A stretch of DNA of 5,736 bases, from NCBI GenBank assembly GCA_002730365.1, contig PBZZ01000021.1, positions 4,636-10,371 of the forward strand, read 5' to 3'. The DNA comes from Deltaproteobacteria bacterium. GTDB lineage: Bacteria; SAR324; NAC60-12. A program made the translations under genes and the position numbers. The first letter of the stretch is position 1, and every line of letters starts with the position of its first letter. The notes under the pieces are model-generated. The model searched no databases, was not told where the DNA came from, and saw only the letters and a program-made list of their open reading frames with translations. Of the stretch, positions 1 through 5,036 are shown piece after piece.

Positions 1-581
1 ACAAAATTTCATTGGAAAAGCCAATTCTACAGAAAAGAAACAGTTCGTGACTATTGGGTGTATGTACCAAGCCAGTACAATGAAACGAATCCTTTAGGGC
101 TGATGGTTGTAAATGACGGTATTTTTACGTTGATAATTCAGCTTCCTTTCGCGTTCCGACTATTTTTGACAACCTAATACACCAAAAAAGAATCCCACCC
201 TTGATCGGTATTTTTATTGAGCCAGGCCATAGCACTGACTACTCAATTACAGACAAGCCATTTCGAGCGAGCGAGCGTTCGAATGAGTATGATGTGTTGA
301 GTGAGCAGTATGTCCGGTTTTTGATTGAGGAAATGATTCCTGAGGTTGGAGAGCGATATAACCTGACTGATGACCCGAAAATGAGAGGAATTTGTGGGAT
401 ATCCTTAGGCGGCATATGTGCCTTTACGGCAGCCTGGGAGCGACCAGATTATTTTCATAAGGTTATGAGTCACGTTGGTAGCTTTACTGATATTCGTGGT
501 GGCCACGTTTATCCAAAATCTGTATTATGTGATTCAAAGGATTTGGGGAGTATGACGGAAAAATCATGGAGCTTTCATTGA
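1..581 (+). pseudogene. Enterochelin-esterase-like alpha/beta hydrolase, frameshifted and C-terminally truncated
   Basis: This is the remnant of a putative serine esterase of the Fes/esterase-D-like alpha/beta hydrolase fold. Frame 1 runs from the window edge with DYWVYVPSQY and LMVVNDG. At 120/121 the reading must shift by one base to continue as YVDNSASFRVPTIFDNLIHQ and then IGIFIEPGH, the usual oxyanion-side block. Restoring one base, for example a C after the GGT ending at 120, would give DGHFYVD, which fits the family. The nucleophile motif G-I-S-L-G-G is present with Ser at 402-404, followed by ICAFTAAWERP and VGSFTDIRGGHVYP. Family members normally continue for roughly another 80-100 residues carrying the catalytic acid and histidine. 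Here the match ends near 520 and the frame stops at 579-581, so the enzyme should be inactive. The 5' end lies outside the window. The assignment is from remembered family motifs and was not checked by search. Confidence 0.8.
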
Positions 582-807
582 ACGAGGTAGATGTCAATGA
601 ATCTAATTACGCACAAAATAGGGCAGCAGATTCACCCAACGTTTATGCTCTAGAAGGGAAGATAATAGATGAGCCAAAAGATTAAAATCTTTAAATCCTC
701 TTTTCTGAAGAAATTGGCGGTGTAATTCTCACAGCAAAACCGCTGGTAAAAAAATTAATCACAACCTCAGCGAGGTGCAGGAATGGAACTGGGAAGATTA
801 CGAGTGA
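533..807 (+). pseudogene. Unidentified decayed coding remnant with several frame shifts
   Basis: No intact gene is present, but protein-like text hops between frames. Frame 2 from 533 reads EYDGKIMELSLNEVDVNE and later VYALEGKIIDEPKD, stopping at 683-685; an ATG lies at 566. Frame 3 carries SQKIKIFKSSF around 672-704. Frame 2 returns with SEEIGGVILTAKPLVK around 704-751. Frame 1 then gives NHNLSEVQEWNWEDYE, ending at TGA 805-807. The later shifts fall at a T run (701-704) and an A7 run (748-754), where one missing base would restore continuity. I do not recognise the family. It may be a second pseudogene fused to the truncated esterase, or a run of uncorrected homopolymer errors. The 39-codon stretch from 566 could also be a free small ORF, but no good ribosome binding site precedes it. 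Confidence 0.3.
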
Positions 808-869
808 TTAGATTGGGTGCTACTCCATCTTCACGATAGATCCTAAGAAACAAATAAACAGGCAACATC

Positions 870-1484
870 ATGAGTACATATATCTTCTACACAGCAACCC
901 CATTACCAGGAAAATCGAGTCTGCTGGAAACACGGATTCGAACTGGATTAGGAGTTTTGGCCCAAAAGGGAGCAATAGCAACTCGCTGCTGGCGAGTCTT
1001 GATGGGCGATAACGCAGGTAATTTTGGAATGGGTGCTAAGTTTGAAGATTTTGAAACGGCATTGTGTGCGTATGAAGCAGCGATGCATGATCCGCTGTTT
1101 AAAGAAATGACTAAGCAAAGCTGGGATGACCCAGCTGGAAAGGGTGTCGGGCCTTTTATGATGAGGGATTTATATGAAACTATAGATTTGTCTGCTCCAG
1201 TGCATGTTGTGCGCACTTATCAAATTTCAAGGAGTAAACTAACACAAGCTATTGAGATAATGAAAGAAATTGTGAAAATATCACCACCCCACACGTTGTC
1301 AGCTGCTGTTCCAGTCATTGCGTCTCGAATGGACCGGGTTGGGGCAATTTATCACTTTGACTCCATGGCGAGTGCTGGAAAATACATGGATGAGATGTCA
1401 ATGAAGCCTGAATTTCAGGAACTCTTAAAGCAGGCAAGTAATTTGGGCACGCTTGTTCGTGCTGGTTTCAATATTAGAATGTAA
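870..1484 (+). CDS. Two-repeat ferredoxin-like (dimeric alpha/beta barrel) protein of unknown function
   Basis: This is an intact 204-residue ORF starting at ATG 870, with a weak AGG (860-862) seven bases upstream. It has two similar halves. Residues 1 to about 100 open with a strand (YIFYTATPLPGK), followed by a helix, a strand with RCWRVLMGDNAGNFGM and a helix ending in DPLFKEMTKQ. Residues about 110-204 repeat the plan: VVRTYQISRSK, helix, HTLSAAVPVIASRMDRVGA, then a helix with SMKPEFQELLKQ. The strand-helix-strand pattern and the closing 'D/KP-x-F-x-x-(M/L)' helices suggest a tandem NIPSNAP/ABM-like dimeric alpha/beta barrel. No catalytic residues can be assigned and there is no signal peptide or membrane segment, so it is probably cytosolic. 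It stands alone, with decayed DNA upstream and an empty stretch downstream. That it is real is likely; the fold is inferred and the role unknown. Confidence 0.8.
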   Translation: MSTYIFYTATPLPGKSSLLETRIRTGLGVLAQKGAIATRCWRVLMGDNAGNFGMGAKFEDFETALCAYEAAMHDPLFKEMTKQSWDDPAGKGVGPFMMRDLYETIDLSAPVHVVRTYQISRSKLTQAIEIMKEIVKISPPHTLSAAVPVIASRMDRVGAIYHFDSMASAGKYMDEMSMKPEFQELLKQASNLGTLVRAGFNIRM

Positions 1485-1981
1485 CGTAGCCATACTCTCA
1501 CATCCAATATTGATATTTAATAACAAGATGTCAGTAATTGGAGGCTAGAAAGGTAATTCCCAGACTGGTAATGTTCTAGGGAGCTTCTAGAAATATGGTT
1601 AAATTTAAAGGTTTATTAAGCCTGTGTAGTTGGTGAGAGTTTTTTTGCTTGATGAAGACAATGTAGAGCCATCCGACCAGTAGTTCTACCCACTGAAAAA
1701 GGTGAACAAGCTCAACTCTATCAAAACAGCCATGCCTTACTGATTTCTTTTTAAGGATAGAGAACTAAGTTTCATTTAGGTAAAACGGCCTCAAAGATTA
1801 TCCTCATCCTGCTAATTCCTTTCCAGGTGTCCATCAACTTTAGTGGATACGAGTCCCTTGCAGCCCTCACTATAGTGAAACTGACCCTCACAAGGTTGCT
1901 CTAGGTAGCTTTCTTGAAGCGGTATTTCCATTGAAAGTAGGTAGCAAACTATTGTCACTTCCAAAAGACTAAGAAATTTCT
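1485..1981. other. About 500 bases without a convincing gene
   Basis: All frames are short or lack start codons. A 47-codon open stretch (1761-1901) is hydrophobic but has no ATG, GTG or TTG. A second open stretch (about 1651-1755) contains VVLPTEKGEQAQLYQ but also has no start. A perfect 6-bp inverted repeat, TTCTAG (1574-1579) and CTAGAA (1587-1592), has no T run after it and is not a convincing terminator. A T7 run lies near 1640 without a strong GC stem before it. The stretch probably separates host DNA from the phage-like block, but no att-like repeat or tRNA end is visible. Confidence 0.5.
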
Positions 1982-2215
1982 GTGCGAAAGAAATTGGACT
2001 CGTCCAAATATCTTGAACTTCCACATTCGAGAGCATACCAGCGCCACCGTTTTGAAAAAATCCAGCATGGACGTACCTTTGTAGACCGACACTACTATCG
2101 GGTATTGATGGAAGCGATGGTTCACGATCTTCATGACCCAGAACAAAAGCGGCGTGAACTATTGCAAGAAGCTCTGTCCTCTGTGGATGTTTCTGATCTT
2201 CCAAAACCAACCTAA
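1982..2215 (+). CDS. Small basic hypothetical protein, weak call
   Basis: This is a 77-residue ORF beginning with GTG 1982, the only usable start because an in-frame TAA lies at 1970-1972. No clear Shine-Dalgarno sequence precedes it. The product is hydrophilic and rich in His, Arg and Lys: RAYQRHRFEKIQHG, then a likely helix VLMEAMVHDLHDPEQKRRELL and an acidic tail ending DVSDLPKPT. It looks more protein-like than the longer open frame on the opposite strand, which is cysteine- and glycine-scattered without helical periodicity. I recognise no family. It converges on the reverse-strand HTH gene 142 bases downstream and may be a small accessory gene of the same element, or the 3' remnant of a longer gene cut off upstream. 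Confidence 0.35.
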   Translation: MRKKLDSSKYLELPHSRAYQRHRFEKIQHGRTFVDRHYYRVLMEAMVHDLHDPEQKRRELLQEALSSVDVSDLPKPT

Positions 2216-2357
2216 TTCCAGTCAACAATTCTATACTTCAGTAAATCCTCACTCAGCCCTACAGGAAACCCGATCTCATCGAATTATCTATTGAGCGTCT
2301 GGGCGTTTCTAACTTAGGCAAAAACTCACAACCTAATGGTGGCCCAAGCTTCTTGAT

Positions 2358-2738
2358 CTAAATTTCACAAATCCTCCGTATCTTTAAGGCTTGAACGTGA
2401 TCTCTTTGAACCTCCTCGGCATCAGTCGATCCGACACTAAGGCTTTCAACTTTATCTAGCACTGAAAGTGATGCGCGAAGTCGTACCATGTCGTTTCCAG
2501 AGCGTAAGCAACTCCTCAATGCTTCAATTGCTTCTTGTTGTAGTTCTAACAAAGGCCGCGTTTGTTCCTCACGAGTATCCGTCAAAATTTGATTCCATTG
2601 TTCAATGAACTCGTGATCCTGCCGCCAACGCCAAATCGTAGAGCGGTAAACTCCAAGCGTTTCTGCAATTTCTTCAATCCATAATCCGGTCGCCAGCAGT
2701 CCAAGAGTCTGCTGCTGTTGTGCGTTTAAGCTCCCCAT
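2358..2738 (-). CDS. Helix-turn-helix protein, phBC6A51-like (putative phage small terminase or regulator)
   Basis: This is a 126-residue protein starting at ATG 2738-2736, with a good AAGGGA ribosome binding site (2747-2742 on the reverse strand) three bases upstream. Residues 5-41 form an N-terminal HTH: LNAQQQQTLGLLATGLW, the turn at E26-T-L-G-V, and the recognition helix RSTIWRWRQD. The W-R-W signature is typical of phage phBC6A51-like and Tnp/terminase-small-subunit-like HTH proteins. After it comes a long helical region: residues about 44-60, then LLELQQEAIEALRSCL, then a second helix with RLRASLSVLDKV, as in those families, whose members are around 100-150 residues. It therefore seems complete. 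It probably binds DNA, either in packaging or as a regulator. It points away from the 3195 gene, and its promoter carries tandem repeats. The family is recalled, the exact role inferred. Confidence 0.75.
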   Translation of the reverse strand: MGSLNAQQQQTLGLLATGLWIEEIAETLGVYRSTIWRWRQDHEFIEQWNQILTDTREEQTRPLLELQQEAIEALRSCLRSGNDMVRLRASLSVLDKVESLSVGSTDAEEVQRDHVQALKIRRICEI

Positions 2739-2753
2739 GATTCCCTTGAGGTC

Positions 2754-2782
2754 ATATTGGGAGTTGCCAAGTATATTGGGAG
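2754..2782. repeat. Tandem 10-bp direct repeat, possible operator
   Basis: ATATTGGGAG occurs exactly at 2754-2763 and again at 2773-2782, 19 bases apart start to start, close to two helical turns. On the reverse strand (CTCCCAATAT) one copy overlaps the predicted -10 box and the other lies in the 5' leader of the HTH gene. This is consistent with an operator for autoregulation, or with a binding site for a small-terminase-like protein. The repeat is seen in the sequence; its function is inferred. Confidence 0.5.
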
Positions 2783-2798
2783 ATAGGAATAGTCTAAA
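2770..2798 (-). promoter_or_regulatory. Predicted sigma70-type promoter of the reverse-strand HTH gene
   Basis: On the reverse strand, TTTAGA (2798-2793, four of six matches to the -35 consensus) lies 17 bases before TATACT (2775-2770, five of six to the -10). Transcription would start about 24 bases upstream of the ATG at 2738. The ribosome binding site AAGGGA follows. The -10 box overlaps the distal of two 10-bp direct repeats, as expected for repression. Confidence 0.5.
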
Positions 2799-2829
2799 TG
2801 TAAATTATCCAAATTAGTAAATAATCTTA

Positions 2830-2851
2830 TCTCTTATAGTTCATCTGGGAG
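2830..2851 (+). repeat. Imperfect 22-bp direct repeat, copy A
   Basis: This 22-base stretch matches 3489-3511 with one inserted A and one substitution; the longest exact core is ATAGTTCATCTG. It lies in the intergenic region between the reverse HTH gene and the 3195 region. The copies are about 660 bases apart. The flanks do not match, so the duplication is short. It may be a recombination scar, a protein binding site, or chance. Confidence 0.35.
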
Positions 2852-2918
2852 CACCCACGCAGTCGGATTACCTCGCTACATTGATTCGCTGAAGAATGGA
2901 ATACTCTGGCTCTGCTGA

Positions 2919-3143
2919 AAAATTTTGGTAAATAAAACTCTGAGCCGAACTTTTCAGCTATTGTCGAAGGAGCCCCCGAATTTCATTCAGACTCTTCATT
3001 TATCCTCTCCGGCTTATTCGTTGCCCTCCCTCTGCTTATTGCCTGATCAATTGTTGCAAAGATTTCTCGTGAAAAACCTCAAAGTTTATCTGGATTTTGA
3101 GCCCTATCGTGGCCAAGGGGTACTCCGTGAACTTCTGCTATAG
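2919..3143 (+). pseudogene. Possible 5' remnant of the 3195-4115 gene, broken by a TAG
   Basis: An open frame from 2919, with a possible TTG start at 2925, runs to TAG 3141-3143. It is in the same frame as the 306-residue ORF that follows; after the TAG, 17 sense codons (KHKEDGLTREVG and on) connect directly to it. The last part, KVYLDFEPYRGQGVLRELLL, reads like real protein. The earlier part (2925-3040) is Leu/Ser/Pro rich and less convincing. Frame 2 over 2939-3043 gives the more natural IVEGAPEFHSDSSF and ILSGLFVALPLLIA, so a frameshift near 3040 is possible. I recognise no domain. This is best read as decayed upstream coding sequence rather than an independent 72-residue gene. Confidence 0.3.
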
Positions 3144-3194
3144 AAGCATAAGGAAGATGGCCTAACAAGAGAAGTAGGGTCCCTCCAAGGCACC

Positions 3195-4115
3195 TTGTTC
3201 ATCAAAGATGTTCCTAAATCCTGCGAGAACAAACCTGGTGTACACCCTCTGACACAAGCAGGATTAGAACTTTTGATTGGCCGCTACCAAGTGGGCTATG
3301 AGGGAGAAGAATTATTGGCTGATCTATGTGTAGTAACTCCGGAGGCTGATAAATATGCTCAGGAATTTAGGGATAGCGGAGAAAAGATTTATGCAAGAGT
3401 TGATAGCCCATTGATTACTGGGCATCCTGCCTTTCATCCTTGTGACGTAGTCAGGTTTGAAGATTTGGAGGAGGTCATGCGAAACCCTTCTCTTAATAGT
3501 TCATCTGAGAGTAAAGCGGCTTGGGGTAGTCGGCCTGAAACTGAAATTTTTGACCTCTCTGCCTTTTCCTTTGATCTGATCAGCACAAGATCTTCTATTG
3601 ACAAAGACTTAGAGGAACGGCTTGGTAAGCTATTTACAGATTGGCCACTTCAGCTCAGAGAAGTAAAAGAGCTACGGGAAATGGGGAGTCTAAAGCTAGA
3701 TGAGTTAGAAAATACATGGCCTATGGAGAATCTGTCGGGGGCCTTCAGTGCAATGGTAGAGCAAGGTTGGATAGAAGCTGCACCACACGATGTTTTCCTA
3801 ATGCATTTTACAAAAGGCATAGACAGAGACAATTTGCCACAACACACACCAAAACTAAACTGGCTTGAGTCAAAAAGTCTGCACCACACTGTAATGAAAA
3901 AACTACAAATAACTCTTACTGAAGTTCATCTGAACTTCCTGCTCCGCAGCGAAGAAATGACTCCGATCCGATCTGGGCTCAAAGATGCAGAAAGGGCTCA
4001 ATGGGACGAAAAAGTTGAAAAATTGCTTAAAAACTTCCGACCTTGGGCACCCGCGCAAACCCCCGTGATTGATCGCGGACATTTCGGAGGCGCCCCATCA
4101 TTAGCCAAGGATTAG
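3195..4115 (+). CDS. Unrecognised 306-residue protein of the phage-like block
   Basis: This is a long ORF with a TTG start at 3195, preceded by AAGG (3187-3190). No ATG occurs until about residue 94, and the frame is open back to the TAG at 3141, so the true start is uncertain and the N-terminus may be lost. Visible parts are: residues 1-95, mixed alpha/beta with PLTQAGLELLIGRYQVGYEG and GHPAFHPCDVVRFEDLEEVM; 100-115, a Ser-rich linker; 135-190, charged helices (DKDLEERLGKLF, LREVKELREMGSLKLDELE, then a winged-helix-like MVEQGWIEAAP); 215-285, a basic helical region with KKLQITLTEVHLNFLLR and DEKVEKLLKNF; and a Pro/Gly-rich tail. There is no signal peptide or membrane segment. The helix pattern at 150-195 could be a small winged helix, suggesting a nucleic-acid-related role, but this is a guess. 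It ends 64 bases before the excisionase-like gene, which has its own promoter. Confidence 0.6.
   Translation: MFIKDVPKSCENKPGVHPLTQAGLELLIGRYQVGYEGEELLADLCVVTPEADKYAQEFRDSGEKIYARVDSPLITGHPAFHPCDVVRFEDLEEVMRNPSLNSSSESKAAWGSRPETEIFDLSAFSFDLISTRSSIDKDLEERLGKLFTDWPLQLREVKELREMGSLKLDELENTWPMENLSGAFSAMVEQGWIEAAPHDVFLMHFTKGIDRDNLPQHTPKLNWLESKSLHHTVMKKLQITLTEVHLNFLLRSEEMTPIRSGLKDAERAQWDEKVEKLLKNFRPWAPAQTPVIDRGHFGGAPSLAKD
3489..3511 (+). repeat. Imperfect 22-bp direct repeat, copy B
   Basis: This is the partner of the copy at 2830-2851, here inside the 3195-4115 gene, where it encodes the Ser-rich LNSSSES linker. The spacing between the AGTTCATCTG cores is 660 bases. The copies differ by one extra A and one G-to-A change. 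Confidence 0.35.
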
Positions 4116-4131
4116 CTTATTGACTTAAGGC

Positions 4132-4159
4132 AGGACATAAAGAACTTGCGTTCTATAAT
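4132..4159 (+). promoter_or_regulatory. Predicted promoter of the excisionase-like operon
   Basis: A perfect -10 box, TATAAT (4154-4159), lies 16 bases after AGGACA (4132-4137, four of six to the -35 consensus). The spacer holds a GAAC-N4-GTTC palindrome abutting the -10. The ATG at 4180 is about 21 bases beyond the -10. TTGACT (4120-4125) and AGTCAA (4163-4168) form a wider inverted pair around the promoter. Confidence 0.6.
4141..4154. promoter_or_regulatory. LexA/SOS-box-like palindrome
   Basis: AGAAC-TTGC-GTTCT is a perfect palindrome with five-base arms and a four-base centre. It contains GAAC-N4-GTTC, the core of the LexA (DinR) box of Gram-positive and actinobacterial type. It overlaps the first base of the -10 TATAAT, where a bound repressor would block RNA polymerase. 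The site is seen; LexA as its binder is inferred and depends on the host's LexA type. Confidence 0.5.
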
Positions 4160-4166
4160 CTGAGTC

Positions 4167-4172
4167 AAGGAG
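4167..4172 (+). promoter_or_regulatory. Strong ribosome binding site of the excisionase-like gene
   Basis: AAGGAG, seven bases before ATG 4180, fixes the start of the HTH gene. It is the best Shine-Dalgarno sequence in the window. Confidence 0.75.
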
Positions 4173-4179
4173 TAGCCCT

Positions 4180-4425
4180 ATGGCACCCCAAACTACCCCC
4201 ACATTTCTCACAGAATCTGAAGCTGCTGAGTATCTCGGTATATCCAAGAAAACTCTTCAACGTTGGCGGTTTGGCCGTCGTGGACCAAACTACATGAGAG
4301 TAGCCGGTAAACTGATCCATTATCACCAAGTTGTACTTGATTCGTGGATGGATCAACAGACCGTCAAGCATGAAAATGGGGGTCAACGACGAGCGACAAT
4401 AACAAAACAAATATTTCAAAGTTAG
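4180..4425 (+). CDS. Excisionase/MerR-like helix-turn-helix DNA-binding protein
   Basis: This is an 81-residue protein with a clear ATG, a strong AAGGAG and a promoter. Residues 9-60 form a complete helix_turn_helix_17 (Xis/MerR-type) domain: FLTESEAAEYLGISKKTLQRW carries the first helix, the turn at G20-I-S and the recognition helix. R-R-G-P-N-Y-M-R-V-A-G-K-L-I-H-Y makes the wing, and VVLDSWMDQQ the final helix. The tail (62-81) is basic and variable. Proteins of this type act as excisionases (directionality factors for a tyrosine or serine integrase), plasmid replication controllers or small regulators. It is the first gene of a forward cluster with the 4440 protein and the polymerase, and sits under a LexA-like palindrome, which fits an induction-linked role. 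No integrase is in view, so excisionase is only one option. Confidence 0.85.
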   Translation: MAPQTTPTFLTESEAAEYLGISKKTLQRWRFGRRGPNYMRVAGKLIHYHQVVLDSWMDQQTVKHENGGQRRATITKQIFQS

Positions 4426-4439
4426 ACCCCAATGACACA

Positions 4440-5036
4440 GTGAGTTCTGAGCATTCCCCTTGTAACTCTGCGGAGCAAGTACCCACCGAATACAAGCCAC
4501 CAGACTTCAGTAAGTTCGCCCTCTCTCAGAACTTTGGCGCTCAGATAAAGATCATCAAGAGGCTCACCACAGTTTCAGTTCGGAAACCGAGCAAGACCCA
4601 ATGGTTCCAGATTCATCCTGAATATAAGTTGGACGTGCTGTTATCGAAATACGGAGACAGCGGTGATGATTACTACATTGTTGAACCTTCACTGGCTCAT
4701 CAACTGGAAGATTTAGCACAGGCATTTAGACTATTTGTTGGGGCCGATCGACAAGGCGTAGTCTTCGTTTGGCCCCTCAGGCTTCCGGATGAAGAGCGGC
4801 CATTGAACTGGCACCTTTCTGCCCTAGAGGCGGCTAGTAATGCTGAAGTTCAATGGACTCGTATACATGCTCACATGAGCCTTGGGGCTTACGAGATTCA
4901 CGCAGCAGAAGGGATAATGGATGAGCCAAAGTGGCCGGAAATGTCGAAGGACGAGATCTTGGATATCGCCTTCAAGAACAAGATCATTGATCGATTAGAT
5001 CACTTTGTTCTCAAGCAGTTGCGTGGGAAAGCCTGA
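4440..5036 (+). CDS. Conserved-looking 198-residue protein encoded before the DNA polymerase
   Basis: The ORF starts at GTG 4440, 14 bases after the excisionase-like gene, with no clear ribosome binding site, so translation may be coupled. An ATG at 4432 in another frame meets TGA after three codons; one lost base there would make it the original start. Residues 1-25 are a low-complexity polar leader. Then come IKRLTTVSVRKPSKTQWFQI, HPEYKLDVLL, YYIVEPSLAHQL, a beta segment RQGVVFVWPLRLP, a helix LSALEAASNAEVQWTRI, MSLGAYEIHAAE and PKWPEMSKDEILDIAFKNKI, ending in LDHFVLKQLRG. I recall similar uncharacterised proteins next to this polymerase type in integrated elements, but cannot verify it here. 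It has no catalytic signature, signal peptide or membrane segment. Its stop (TGA 5034-5036) overlaps the presumed polymerase start, which suggests a replication-linked partner role. Confidence 0.8.
   Translation: MSSEHSPCNSAEQVPTEYKPPDFSKFALSQNFGAQIKIIKRLTTVSVRKPSKTQWFQIHPEYKLDVLLSKYGDSGDDYYIVEPSLAHQLEDLAQAFRLFVGADRQGVVFVWPLRLPDEERPLNWHLSALEAASNAEVQWTRIHAHMSLGAYEIHAAEGIMDEPKWPEMSKDEILDIAFKNKIIDRLDHFVLKQLRGKA

Noticed and set aside
931..948. GGATTCGAACTGG resembling a tRNA T-arm region
   Set aside because: There is no surrounding cloverleaf, and it lies within the intact coding region at 870-1484.
887..1216. Reverse-strand open frame of 109 codons
   Set aside because: It lies entirely opposite the intact two-repeat gene at 870-1484 and reads as antisense.
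1574..1592. Perfect 6-bp inverted repeat TTCTAG / CTAGAA as a terminator
   Set aside because: The stem is short and AT-rich, no T run follows, and it lies about 90 bases after the gene end.
1761..1904. Forward 47-codon hydrophobic open stretch
   Set aside because: It has no ATG, GTG or TTG start and the hydrophobic look can arise from AT-rich sequence.
1955..2146. Reverse-strand open frame of 63 codons
   Set aside because: It is nested inside other open frames, lacks a family-like pattern and has no ribosome binding site.
1812..2228. Reverse-strand open frame of 138 codons
   Set aside because: It has no ribosome binding site and an unnatural residue mix with scattered Cys, Gly and Ser, and it overlaps a forward frame whose product looks more protein-like. 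Neither is strong, but the forward one is preferred.
2245..2361. Forward open stretch reading KPDLIELSIERLGVSNL
   Set aside because: It reads plausibly but has no start codon, is only 38 codons and runs into the end of the reverse-strand HTH gene.
3150..3215. REVGSLQGTLFIKDVP resembling the GTLFLDE motif of sigma54 activators
   Set aside because: No Walker A, GAFTGA or other AAA+ motifs surround it, so it is probably coincidence.
3650..3889. Reverse-strand open frame of 79 codons
   Set aside because: It is antisense to the 306-residue ORF and is Cys/Ser-rich without domain character.
4165..4500. Reverse-strand open frame of 111 codons
   Set aside because: It is antisense to the excisionase-like gene, which has a strong promoter, ribosome binding site and domain match.
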